Assembly (NCBI RefSeq): GCF_024623065.1
Contig: NZ_JANJZR010000004.1
Location: 62,001-126,000, forward strand
DNA from: Bacteroides acidifaciens
Lineage (GTDB): Bacteria; Bacteroidota; Bacteroidia; Bacteroidales; Bacteroidaceae
Direction of reading: 5' to 3'
Length of the DNA stretch: 64,000 bases
Made by a program: the position numbers and the translations under genes. Every line of letters starts with the position of its first letter. The first letter of the stretch is position 1. The notes below the pieces were generated by a model. It saw nothing but the letters and a program-made list of their open reading frames with translations. It had not been told where the DNA came from and did no database searches. Positions 54,740-63,066 of this stretch are shown in pieces.

Positions 54740-56251
54740 TTATTCGCTTACAAGTCGCCATGCTGTCGGCAGACAGGTGACAATATCGCTTGCGATCATT
54801 CCGATCATGCCTTGTTTCTTTTGAGCGACATCGCCCGCCAATCCGTGAATGTACGTGCCGATTTTAGCGGCTTCCTCGGTGGGATAACCTTGGGCGAGCA
54901 GCGCCAAGATTACTCCGGTCAGTACGTCACCGCTACCTCCGGTTGCCATTCCCGGATTTCCGGTCGGGTTGAAGAAACATTTACCTTCGGGGGTGATGAT
55001 GGCGGAGTAGGCTCCTTTTAAGATAATGTGGACATGGGCGGTACGCGCCAGTTCGCAAGCCTTCATCAGACGTTCGTAAGAGTCTTGGCATTTGCCGGTC
55101 AGACGTTCCAGTTCTTTCGGATGCGGGGTGAGGATGGAACCCTTCGGCAGGTGGGTAAGGGCATGGCGGTGGTTGGCGAGGATATTAAGAGCGTCGGCAT
55201 CCACTACAACAGGAGTCTGGCAATGTTCCAGTTGCTCCAACAAGGCAGCTTCCGTTTCCTCGTTTCGTCCCAGTCCCGGACCGATGCCGACTGCTTGATA
55301 GTCGTCCGTGTCGGTCGGTACGGCAAAACAGGTTTCGTTGATGTCGGTTTCTACGATTGCTTCGGGTATGGAGGTCTGCAAGATGTCGTTGTTGCACATG
55401 GGTGCATGAACAGTCAGCAACCCTACTCCCGAACGGAGGCAGGCGCGGGCAGCGAGAACAGAGGCTCCTGCCATTCCTTTCGAACCGGCAATCAATAGTG
55501 CATGGCCGAAGTTTCCTTTGTGGGCAAACTGTTTGCGTGGCTTGATGAGTGAACGGATTTCCTCTATTTCCAACATTTCGTAGTTCGTTTCCATCTCTTC
55601 AATGCCGTCTTCGCTCAATTGGATGTCCAGCACTTCCCATTCTCCGACAAATTCCGTGTTCTCTGCGAAAAGAAAGGCGAGCTTCGGCAGTTGCAGACTG
55701 AAAGTCACATCGGCACGGATAATATTAGCTTTTACGTTGAATGTATTTTCTTCTCCCATCAGTCCGGAAGGGATGTCGATGGCTACTACCATGGCAGGAG
55801 AGGAATTGATGTATTTCACTACGGCAGCGAATCCTCCGCTCAACGGTTTGTTCAGACCTGAACCGAATAATCCGTCGATTACCAGATGGTCGGGCGTCAG
55901 AGCGGGAGGTACGAATTGGGTGCTGATTTCGTGGAATTTTATTTCTTCCATCATTTCTACCAGTTCTTTATTGGTCTGGCAGTCGGGTGAAAGTTCTCCT
56001 TTCGTGTTGAAGAGAAATACTTCGATTTTATATCCTTTTTCAGCCATCATGCGGGCTACGGCGAGTGCGTCTCCGCCATTATTCCCCGGTCCGGCAAAGA
56101 TAGTGACCGGCGTTTCCGTATTCCATCTGTCTGTGATGGCTTTTGTTAATGCGGTTGCTGCACGTTCCATCAGATCGATTGATGCAATAGGTTCGTTCTC
56201 AATGGTATAAGCGTCCAATTTCTTGATACTGCTGCTTGGAAATATTTTCAT
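54740..56251 (-). CDS. nnr: Bifunctional NAD(P)H-hydrate epimerase/dehydratase
   Basis: 503 residues. It repairs damaged NAD(P)H: the N-terminal epimerase (NnrE, about 1-215; FAGPGNNGGDALAVARMMAE, IDGLFGSGLNKPLSGGFAAV) and the C-terminal ADP-dependent dehydratase (NnrD, about 225-500; GHALLIAGSKGMAGASVLAA, HPKELERLTGKCQDSYERLM, NPGMATGGSGDVLTGVILAL) are fused, as usual in bacteria. The catalytic GSGDVLTG is intact. Cytosolic. The region upstream is the 56.4-56.8 kb palindromic element. Confidence 0.96.
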   Translation of the reverse strand: MKIFPSSSIKKLDAYTIENEPIASIDLMERAATALTKAITDRWNTETPVTIFAGPGNNGGDALAVARMMAEKGYKIEVFLFNTKGELSPDCQTNKELVEMMEEIKFHEISTQFVPPALTPDHLVIDGLFGSGLNKPLSGGFAAVVKYINSSPAMVVAIDIPSGLMGEENTFNVKANIIRADVTFSLQLPKLAFLFAENTEFVGEWEVLDIQLSEDGIEEMETNYEMLEIEEIRSLIKPRKQFAHKGNFGHALLIAGSKGMAGASVLAARACLRSGVGLLTVHAPMCNNDILQTSIPEAIVETDINETCFAVPTDTDDYQAVGIGPGLGRNEETEAALLEQLEHCQTPVVVDADALNILANHRHALTHLPKGSILTPHPKELERLTGKCQDSYERLMKACELARTAHVHIILKGAYSAIITPEGKCFFNPTGNPGMATGGSGDVLTGVILALLAQGYPTEEAAKIGTYIHGLAGDVAQKKQGMIGMIASDIVTCLPTAWRLVSE

Positions 56252-56435
56252 TGCGATGTTCTTTTAGTTTTCGGATTACAAATGTACATGATTCTTCTGA
56301 CTTTTCCCGTTTGTTGTGGGAAGAAAACCATCTTTACAGGCATTTATTTCTCAGGCTTTCCTGCGAAAGATTTCTTCATTGCATTTCTCATATTCTCATA
56401 GTTTTTAGATAAATGGAAGATAATCAAATAGATAT

Positions 56436-56815
56436 CTTATGAGAAATACTTTTCCAAAACGGTGTTTCTCATAAGTTTTCTCCTATTTTAGCTCAAAATC
56501 CACCTTATTCTCATAGTGTTTCAGGGTATTTCTCATAGTCAAATTGGATAAAATAACGGCTTCTTGCTTGAAGATGCTCCTTAGTTTCGATTGTCCCATA
56601 TATTGTGGGAAAGTATTCCCGCGTATTAAGAGAAAACTTTCCCACAAAATGAGGGAATATTTTCCCAAGCACTAGGGAATACTTTCCCAAGCAGTAGGGA
56701 ATCTTTTCCCATAATATGTGGGACTAAGCCACTGTGTATGGAAGCAAGCAAAAGGAATGCATGATTCTATTTATTCAATGCCCGCTTCCGGCACACTACA
56801 CTATGAGAAATGAAA
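56436..56815. repeat. Nested palindromic element with arrayed operator-like sites
   Basis: CTTATGAGAAA (56436-56446) pairs with TTTCTCATAAG (56465-56475). TTCTCATAGTGT (56508-56519) pairs with ACACTATGAGAA (56798-56809). Inside, 56592-56620 pairs with 56697-56725 at 24 of 29 positions. The palindrome GGGAAnnnnTTCCC occurs at 56607, 56653, 56675 and 56697, the last three at exactly 22-bp steps. TTCTCATA or its complement occurs about seven times between 56385 and 56810. The gap 56252-56991 holds no believable coding frame. Confidence 0.8.
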
Positions 56816-56958
56816 ATGAAAAAACAATGTAGTGGATCATCAGGATTTATGCTGTTTGATAAGAACTTTCTTTTTTGGGGAAGCATCTAATCTACTTTTT
56901 CTGTACCTTCTCTCAAAGAAATTACAGAAGATGATGCACGAGGTAGAATAAAAAATCG

Positions 56959-56966
56959 TATTTTTG
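56959..56966 (+). promoter_or_regulatory. -7 box before hpt
   Basis: TATTTTTG matches TAnnTTTG, 25 bases before the hpt ATG. The -33 element is not clear. Confidence 0.45.
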
Positions 56967-56991
56967 CAAGGTTATTTTTAAATTACCGGTT

Positions 56992-57528
56992 ATGGATACC
57001 ATTCAGATAAAAGACAAATTGTTTACCGTTTCTATTAAGGAACAAGATATTCAGAAAGAAGTGATTCGCGTAGCGAACGAAATTAACCGCGATTTGGCAG
57101 GTAAGAATCCGCTTTTTCTTAGTGTGTTGAACGGTTCGTTCATGTTTACTGCTGATTTACTGAAGCACATCACCATCCCTTGTGAAATATCATTTGTGAA
57201 GTTGGCGTCTTATCAGGGCATCACCTCCACCGGAGTGATTAAAGAGGTAATCGGCCTGAATGAAGACATTGCCGGACGTACCATTGTGATCGTAGAAGAT
57301 ATCGTAGACACAGGACTGACGATGCAGCGACTGCTCGAAACATTAGGTACACGCAATCCCGAAGCTATCCATATCGCTTCTCTGTTGGTGAAACCTGAAA
57401 AGCTCAAGGTAAACCTCAACATTGAATATGTAGCGATGGAAATCCCGAACGACTTTATCGTAGGTTACGGACTGGATTATGATGGTTTCGGACGTAATTA
57501 TCCCGATATTTATACAGTAGTAGATTAA
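56992..57528 (+). CDS. hpt: Hypoxanthine phosphoribosyltransferase
   Basis: 178 residues. It salvages hypoxanthine and guanine to IMP and GMP with PRPP. The PRPP-binding loop is VIVEDIVDTGLTMQRLLETL; SLLVKPEKL and DFIVGYGLDYDGFGRNYP are the base-binding and C-terminal motifs. Full length for bacterial HPRT. It precedes adk by 59 bp and is probably in one purine-metabolism transcript. Confidence 0.95.
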   Translation: MDTIQIKDKLFTVSIKEQDIQKEVIRVANEINRDLAGKNPLFLSVLNGSFMFTADLLKHITIPCEISFVKLASYQGITSTGVIKEVIGLNEDIAGRTIVIVEDIVDTGLTMQRLLETLGTRNPEAIHIASLLVKPEKLKVNLNIEYVAMEIPNDFIVGYGLDYDGFGRNYPDIYTVVD

Positions 57529-57587
57529 TGTTAAATAGGTACCAGTTTAAATGGTAAATAGTAAATCGTTAAATTGTAAATAACAAA

Positions 57588-58157
57588 ATGTTGAACATCG
57601 TAATTTTCGGTGCTCCGGGTTCAGGAAAAGGAACACAGAGCGAACGTATCGTAGAAAAGTATGGAATCAATCACATCTCGACAGGAGATGTATTGCGTGC
57701 TGAAATCAAGAATGGCACAGAACTGGGTAAAACAGCTAAAGGTTACATCGACCAAGGCCAATTGATTCCTGATGAATTAATGATTGATATTCTGGCAAGC
57801 GTATTCGACAGCTTCAAAGATAGCAAAGGGGTAATTTTCGACGGTTTCCCAAGAACAATTGCACAGGCAGAAGCATTAAAGAAAATGTTGGCAGAGAGAG
57901 GACAGGACGTTTCTATAATGCTTGACTTGGAGGTTCCGGAAGAAGAACTGATGGTACGTCTTATTAAACGTGGCAAGGATTCCGGTCGTGCTGATGATAA
58001 CGAAGAAACAATCAAAAAACGTCTGCACGTATATCATTCGCAGACTGCTCCACTGATCGACTGGTACAAGAACGAAAAGAAATACCAACACATCAACGGC
58101 TTGGGCAGTATGGAAGGTATCTTCGCTGAAATCTGCGAAGCAGTAGATAAATTGTAA
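57588..58157 (+). CDS. adk: Adenylate kinase
   Basis: 189 residues. It interconverts ATP + AMP and 2 ADP. P-loop GAPGSGKGT at 8-16, AMP-binding STGDVLRAEI, FDGFPRTIAQAEALKK and the short LID (KRGKDSGRADDNEETIKKRL) without zinc cysteines, as in short-form kinases. The leader between hpt and adk has AT-rich repeats (GTAAAT). Confidence 0.97.
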   Translation: MLNIVIFGAPGSGKGTQSERIVEKYGINHISTGDVLRAEIKNGTELGKTAKGYIDQGQLIPDELMIDILASVFDSFKDSKGVIFDGFPRTIAQAEALKKMLAERGQDVSIMLDLEVPEEELMVRLIKRGKDSGRADDNEETIKKRLHVYHSQTAPLIDWYKNEKKYQHINGLGSMEGIFAEICEAVDKL

Positions 58158-58180
58158 TAATACAATATTATAAATAAATA

Positions 58181-58225
58181 AGTCAGTAGCCGGAGTGTGC
58201 TAATTAACAGCTCTGACTACTGACT
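58181..58225 (+). promoter_or_regulatory. Hairpin in the adk-obg spacer
   Basis: AGTCAGTA (58181-58188) and TACTGACT (58218-58225) are perfect reverse complements with a long loop; there is no T run, so it is more likely a leader or mRNA-processing structure than a terminator. Confidence 0.4.
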
Positions 58226-58245
58226 ACTTTAACTCTTAAAAAAAT

Positions 58246-59409
58246 ATGGCTGAATCGAATTTTGTTGATTACGTAAAGATATACTGTCGCTCGGGTAAGG
58301 GCGGAAGAGGCTCTACGCACATGAGGCGCGAGAAATATTGTCCTAACGGAGGTCCCGACGGGGGCGATGGTGGCAGAGGAGGTCATATCATCTTGCGCGG
58401 TAACCGTAATTACTGGACATTGCTGCACTTGAAGTATGACCGTCACGCAATGGCCGGTCATGGTGAATCGGGGAGCAAAGGACGTAGTTTCGGAAAAGAC
58501 GGTGCGGATAAAATAATAGAAGTACCCTGCGGAACAGTAGTTTACAATGCCGAAACCGGAGAGTATCTTTGTGACGTGACAGAAGACGGACAGGAAGTGA
58601 TTTTGCTCAAAGGCGGTCGCGGCGGTCTGGGTAACTGGCATTTCAAGACGGCAACCCGCCAGGCTCCGCGTTTTGCGCAGCCGGGAGAGCCGATGCAGGA
58701 AATGACCGTTATCATGGAGCTGAAACTGCTTGCCGATGTCGGTCTGGTAGGTTTCCCGAATGCGGGAAAGTCAACTCTGCTTTCTTCCATTTCGGCTGCC
58801 AAACCGAAAATTGCCGATTACCCGTTTACTACGCTCGAACCCAACTTGGGTATCGTTTCCTATCACGATGGAAAATCCTTTGTGATGGCGGACATACCGG
58901 GTATTATCGAAGGAGCCAGTCAGGGAAAAGGTTTGGGACTGCGTTTTCTGCGTCATATCGAACGTAATTCATTACTGCTGTTTATGGTTCCGGCAGACAG
59001 CGACGATATTCGTAAGGAATATGATATCCTGCTGAACGAATTGCGTACCTTCAATCCAGAAATGTTGGACAAGCAACGTGTGTTGGCCATCACCAAGAGC
59101 GATATGCTCGATCAGGAGTTGATGGACGAGATTGAACCTACATTGCCGGAAGGCATTCCACATGTATTCATATCTTCTGTTTCCGGTTTGGGCATCTCGG
59201 TATTGAAAGACATCCTTTGGGAAGAGCTGAACAAGGAAAGCAATAAGATAGAAGCTATCGTTCACCGCCCGAAAGACGTGACCCGCCTGCAACAGGAACT
59301 CAAAGACATGGGCGAAGATGAAGACATCGTTTATGAATATGAGGAAGATGGTGACGATGATATCGATGACCTCGATTATGAATACGAAGAAGATTGGGAA
59401 GATAAATGA
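58246..59409 (+). CDS. obg: Obg-family GTPase
   Basis: 387 residues. Essential ribosome-assembly and stress-sensing GTPase. The glycine-rich Obg fold (1-160; [20 protein letters not shown]) precedes the G domain: G1 GFPNAGKS at 169-176, [20 protein letters not shown] for G3 and TKSDMLDQE for G4. The acidic C-terminus ([17 protein letters not shown]) is typical of Bacteroidetes. Its stop overlaps the next start (ATGA). Confidence 0.97.
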   Translation: MAESNFVDYVKIYCRSGKGGRGSTHMRREKYCPNGGPDGGDGGRGGHIILRGNRNYWTLLHLKYDRHAMAGHGESGSKGRSFGKDGADKIIEVPCGTVVYNAETGEYLCDVTEDGQEVILLKGGRGGLGNWHFKTATRQAPRFAQPGEPMQEMTVIMELKLLADVGLVGFPNAGKSTLLSSISAAKPKIADYPFTTLEPNLGIVSYHDGKSFVMADIPGIIEGASQGKGLGLRFLRHIERNSLLLFMVPADSDDIRKEYDILLNELRTFNPEMLDKQRVLAITKSDMLDQELMDEIEPTLPEGIPHVFISSVSGLGISVLKDILWEELNKESNKIEAIVHRPKDVTRLQQELKDMGEDEDIVYEYEEDGDDDIDDLDYEYEEDWEDK

Positions 59410-60230
59410 TTTCACTCACAGAAGATAATAGGATGTTGGGGTATGAGTCGTTGCATTTGTACTCCGACATTTTTCATTTTGTAACTACCCGCCACGGAGG
59501 AGTAGGCGGGGGAACTTATGCATCGTTCAATTGTTCGCATTATTGTGGTGATGAGCCTGGAAACGTCCGCGAAAATCGGGCACGCCTTTTAGGGGGATTT
59601 CCGCAGCCCCCAATAGAATTGATAGTGCCTGTGCAGACGCATGGAGTGGAAATACTTCACATAGAGGATTCCTTTCATACCTTGCCTGCCGCAAGGAAAG
59701 AGGAACTCTTGCATGGGATAGACGCTGTGATGACTTCCGCCCCCGGATATTGCATCTGCGTCTCTACGGCAGACTGCGTGCCGGTATTGCTCTACGACCT
59801 TAAACATCGTGCGATAGCCGCCGTTCATGCCGGATGGCGGGGGACGGTGGCGTATATCCTTCATCGAACTTTGCAGCGGATGAACCGGTGCTTCGGTACG
59901 GAAGGCGGAGATGTGGTGGCGTGCATTGGTCCCAGCATTTCGCGGGAATCTTTTGAAGTAGGCGAAGAAGTGTACGAAGCGTTTCAACAGCATGACTTTG
60001 ATATGTCTCGTATTTCTGTGTGGAACGAACGGACGCGAAAACATCACATCGACCTATGGGAAGCCAACCGGATACAGTTGCTGGACTTCGGAGTACCCGA
60101 CAGCCGGATAGAACTGTCAGGCATTTGTACCTATACTCATTGTGACGAGTTTTTTTCTGCCCGTCGCTTAGGAATTCGTTCCGGACGTATCTTGTCCGGG
60201 ATTATGTTGGCTTCGGCGCTTGAATTATAG
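59406..60230 (+). CDS. pgeF: YfiH/PgeF-family multicopper-like protein (purine nucleoside phosphorylase type)
   Basis: 274 residues, 4-bp overlap with obg. Zinc/copper ligands: His in VQTHGVEIL, Cys in [12 protein letters not shown] and His in [33 protein letters not shown] is the family start. Known relatives act on purine nucleosides (LACC1/YfiH) or edit peptidoglycan precursors (PgeF); which applies here cannot be decided from sequence. Cytosolic, no signal peptide. Confidence 0.9.
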   Translation: MISLTEDNRMLGYESLHLYSDIFHFVTTRHGGVGGGTYASFNCSHYCGDEPGNVRENRARLLGGFPQPPIELIVPVQTHGVEILHIEDSFHTLPAARKEELLHGIDAVMTSAPGYCICVSTADCVPVLLYDLKHRAIAAVHAGWRGTVAYILHRTLQRMNRCFGTEGGDVVACIGPSISRESFEVGEEVYEAFQQHDFDMSRISVWNERTRKHHIDLWEANRIQLLDFGVPDSRIELSGICTYTHCDEFFSARRLGIRSGRILSGIMLASALEL

Positions 60231-60254
60231 GAGTGTGACAAACGTATCACGAAC

Positions 60255-60373
60255 CTACAGCACAAAGCGAGAACGTCGTATTGTTTTATCCTTTCTGTGA
60301 AAAAAATGGCGATTTTTTGATATTTAGGATAAAAGCATAACGCTTTCTCTTTTTTTATATTAAAGCTGCTGTA
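60255..60373 (+). terminator. Nested hairpin terminator after pgeF
   Basis: Nested pairs: CTACAGCA (60255-60262) with TGCTGTA (60367-60373), AAAGCG (60264-60269) with CGCTTT (60341-60346), TTTTATCCT (60284-60292) with AGGATAAAA (60326-60334), and AAAAAA with TTTTTT at the tip. A T run (TCTTTTTTTAT) follows CGCTTT. The rest of the gap 60374-60533 shows nothing else. Confidence 0.6.
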
Positions 60374-60533
60374 AGAACCACTGTCCCTTGCAACTTTGCA
60401 AAGTTACTAAAAAATGAAACAACACGATTTGAGAGGGGAGATAAGGAGAATATAATTAATTGCTATTAAATTGAGACAAGATATTGAAACAAAAAACTTA
60501 TTTTTGTGACTGAAGAACTCGGTTAAATATTTT

Positions 60534-61202
60534 ATGATGTATACAATTACTGTTTCTCAGGAAATAAAAAACGCTTGTCCGGTTTTTGCCGGAGCGGCCA
60601 TATATGCGGCAGTGAAGAACACCGCTTACTGCGAAGGACTTTGGAAGGAAATCCATGCTTTCACCGAACAACTGACTGCCACTACGCAAATGGAAGACAT
60701 CAAACGTCAGCCGGTGATTGCAGCCACCCGCGAAGCGTACAAGCGTTGCGGAAAAGATCCCGGACGTTACCGTCCGTCAGCGGAAGCTTTGCGCCGTCGC
60801 CTGATGCGTGGAATTCCTTTGTACCAGATTGATACGTTGGTAGACCTTATCAACCTTGTTTCTCTCCGCACGGGACATTCGATCGGTGGTTTTGATGCCG
60901 ATAAGATACAAGGTACGCGCCTTGAACTCGGTATCGGCAAAGCAGGAGAACCGTTTGAAGGTATCGGACGCGGTGTGCTGAATATCGAAGGGCTGCCCGT
61001 ATATCGGGATTCTTTTGGCGGAATCGGAACGCCTACAAGCGACCATGAGCGTACGAAAATGGATGTCGGGACCACTCATATTCTTGCTATAGTCAACGGC
61101 TACAATGGAAAAGAAGGTTTGAAGGAAGCTGCCGAAATGATTCAGTCTTTATTAAAGGACTATGCGGAATCGGATGGAGGCGAACTTCTGTTTTTCGAAT
61201 AG
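60534..61202 (+). CDS. B3/B4 tRNA-synthetase-editing-type domain protein
   Basis: 222 residues, a free-standing B3/4 domain as in the PheRS beta subunit: TREAYKRCGKDPGRYRPSAE, LVDLINLVSLRTGHSIGGFD and IGTPTSDHERTKMDVGTTHI are its hallmarks. Such stand-alone proteins are thought to edit or bind mis-charged tRNA, or to act on small molecules; the role is unproven. The gene begins with two ATGs (60534 and 60537). It converges on the GH20 gene. Confidence 0.88.
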   Translation: MMYTITVSQEIKNACPVFAGAAIYAAVKNTAYCEGLWKEIHAFTEQLTATTQMEDIKRQPVIAATREAYKRCGKDPGRYRPSAEALRRRLMRGIPLYQIDTLVDLINLVSLRTGHSIGGFDADKIQGTRLELGIGKAGEPFEGIGRGVLNIEGLPVYRDSFGGIGTPTSDHERTKMDVGTTHILAIVNGYNGKEGLKEAAEMIQSLLKDYAESDGGELLFFE

Positions 61203-61220
61203 TTAGTTCTGGCTGCGGAA

Positions 61221-61261
61221 AAAGATGAGGACTGTCTGACTTTGAGACATCCCTCATCTTT
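61221..61261. terminator. Shared terminator between convergent genes
   Basis: AAAGATGAGG (61221-61230) and CCTCATCTTT (61252-61261) form a perfect 10-bp stem; GTCT / AGAC pair inside. It lies midway between the B3/4 gene and the GH20 gene and can serve both. Confidence 0.8.
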
Positions 61262-61270
61262 AGAGTATGA

Positions 61271-62911
61271 TTATTTCATGATATGTTTGCCGTAATTCCA
61301 TCCTTTAAGTTCATACAGCATTGCATCCCGGCGAATCCGTGTCTTGAAGTCTTCGTAATTCCGTTTGTCTTGCGGAGTCCACCCCGCTTCGGCAACGGCG
61401 GCAAGGCGTGGTAGCATCAAGTATTCAAGGACAGAAGGGGTGGTCACCCATTCAGTCCAAAAGTTAGCCTGCACTCCTTTATAATAAGGTTGTAGTTTCT
61501 CGTCCACATCTTTCATCGGTTGGTAGTTATAGACGGCTTCTACTGTTTCCGTGCCATGTCCTTGCGACATAGGTTCGGTGGGCAGGTTCGATTGTTTACG
61601 GTTGATGTAGTAGGGGATTTGTGGAGTCAGGATAGTATGCATGCCGCGAGTGGCTGCCTGTCTGGCAGCCTGGTTGGCACCTACCCATGCCATGATGGTG
61701 ATATCATTGCCTAGTATATCTGTGTTTCCGTGCAGCACTTCGTTCCAGAATATCAGTTGCCGTTGCTTGTCGGCAGGCTTGGTTGCCATGTAGTCTTTCA
61801 GTTGTTTGTAGAAGTAAATCTGTAAATCCTTGAAATTGTCGGAACCAATTTCTTTCAGGAGTCTTTTGCAATCTTCATTCTTTTTCCATTTGTCGGTAGG
61901 GCATTCGTCACCGCCCAGGTGGATGTAACCGAAGGGGAACAAGTCTGTGAGTTCGTCTATCACATCTTTGGCAAACTGCATGGCTTTCGGATGAGCTACG
62001 TTGATGACATCCGTTGAAATACCTTGACTCAGCCATACTTCGTGGGGATTCTCGGGGTCGCAGGATAGGAATTCAGGATAAGCGGCAACGGCGGCTTGCG
62101 AGTGTCCGGGAATATCTATTTCAGGAATGATTTCTATAAATCGTTGACGGGCGTAGTCTACAATTTCTTTAATATCTTTCCGGCTATAGAATCCGCCGTA
62201 GCGTTCGGTATCCGTTTTCACACTGCCGTATGTCAGGGTGTTGCTGTTTCTCCATGCGCCGATTTCCGTCAGTCGGGGATATTTTTTTATTTCAATTCTC
62301 CATCCTTGGTCTTCTGTAAGGTGCCAGTGGAAGCGGTTCATTTTGTAGGTTGCCATCATGTCAATAACTCTTTTTATTTCATCCTTCCCGAAGAAATGTC
62401 TGCCTTCGTCCAACATGAATCCTCTCCATTCGAAGCGGGGGGTATCTTTGATACTGACAGCGGGGATGCTCCATTCTTCGTGACTGGGGGCGGGAACGCC
62501 TGCCATTACGTTGCGGGGCATCAGTTGTTTCAATGTTTGCAGTGCATAGTAAAAACCGGCAGGGCGTGCTGCCTCAATCCGGATTTGTTTGGTAGAAACA
62601 TTGAGGTGGTAACCTTCGGCGGGTAATTGGCGGTTCAGCTCCAAGATGATGGCAGCTTCCGCATCCCGACGGGTAGGGGAAATACGGATATCGGTTGCCT
62701 TCCGGAACTCGTTCTTGAAAGCATCGAAGAGGATACGGACACTGTCTCCCTGATAAGGTGGGACTTTAGCTTTGAGTCGATTGTCGAATTTGAAGCATCC
62801 CTCCTCTACCGTGAGATGGGCCGGGCGGGGAATGATGGCAATTTCTTGTGCTGTTAGCATCGTACATACGCAGATGAACAATGATAATGATAAAAGGTGT
62901 TTGTTTTTCAT
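61271..62911 (-). CDS. GH20 beta-N-acetylhexosaminidase
   Basis: 546 residues with signal peptide (MKNKHLLSLSLFICVCTMLTAQ). The N-terminal GH20b domain (IIPRPAHLTVEEGCFKFDNR, GFYYALQTLKQLMP) is followed by the TIM barrel (RGFMLDEGRHFFGKDEIKRV, MNRFHWHLTEDQGWRIEIKK). The catalytic pair is Asp335-Glu336 in HLGGDECPTDKWKK; the substrate-assisted mechanism uses the acetamido group. It removes terminal beta-GlcNAc/GalNAc in the periplasm. It is divergent from the GH84 gene, forming a hexosaminidase pair. Minus-strand TATCTTCG at about 62959 resembles a -7 box. Confidence 0.96.
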   Translation of the reverse strand: MKNKHLLSLSLFICVCTMLTAQEIAIIPRPAHLTVEEGCFKFDNRLKAKVPPYQGDSVRILFDAFKNEFRKATDIRISPTRRDAEAAIILELNRQLPAEGYHLNVSTKQIRIEAARPAGFYYALQTLKQLMPRNVMAGVPAPSHEEWSIPAVSIKDTPRFEWRGFMLDEGRHFFGKDEIKRVIDMMATYKMNRFHWHLTEDQGWRIEIKKYPRLTEIGAWRNSNTLTYGSVKTDTERYGGFYSRKDIKEIVDYARQRFIEIIPEIDIPGHSQAAVAAYPEFLSCDPENPHEVWLSQGISTDVINVAHPKAMQFAKDVIDELTDLFPFGYIHLGGDECPTDKWKKNEDCKRLLKEIGSDNFKDLQIYFYKQLKDYMATKPADKQRQLIFWNEVLHGNTDILGNDITIMAWVGANQAARQAATRGMHTILTPQIPYYINRKQSNLPTEPMSQGHGTETVEAVYNYQPMKDVDEKLQPYYKGVQANFWTEWVTTPSVLEYLMLPRLAAVAEAGWTPQDKRNYEDFKTRIRRDAMLYELKGWNYGKHIMK

Positions 62912-62999
62912 ATTCGTAAGAATGTGGTTTTGTAATTCTTAAATAACATTCGAAGATAGGAATAATAAATCAGAAATACGCAAGTTTGTGAATATTTTG

Positions 63000-63032
63000 T
63001 TTGTTCAAATTGATAAATTGATGTTATCTTTG
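63000..63032 (+). promoter_or_regulatory. Bacteroides-type promoter of the GH84 gene
   Basis: TTTG (63000-63003), a 21-base spacer and TATCTTTG (63025-63032): a full match to the TTTG-N19-21-TAnnTTTG consensus. The start codon is 34 bases downstream. Confidence 0.75.
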
Positions 63033-63066
63033 TATCAAAGATAACTAACCCTCATTATTACTATTT

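Noticed and set aside
55602-56210. 202-codon frame on the plus strand
   Set aside because: It is an antisense shadow of the nnr gene, whose two catalytic domains are intact.
56600-56725. Possible CRISPR array from regularly spaced palindromes
   Set aside because: The repeats are 14-base palindromes with 8-base spacers of nearly the same sequence; no cas genes or unique spacers.
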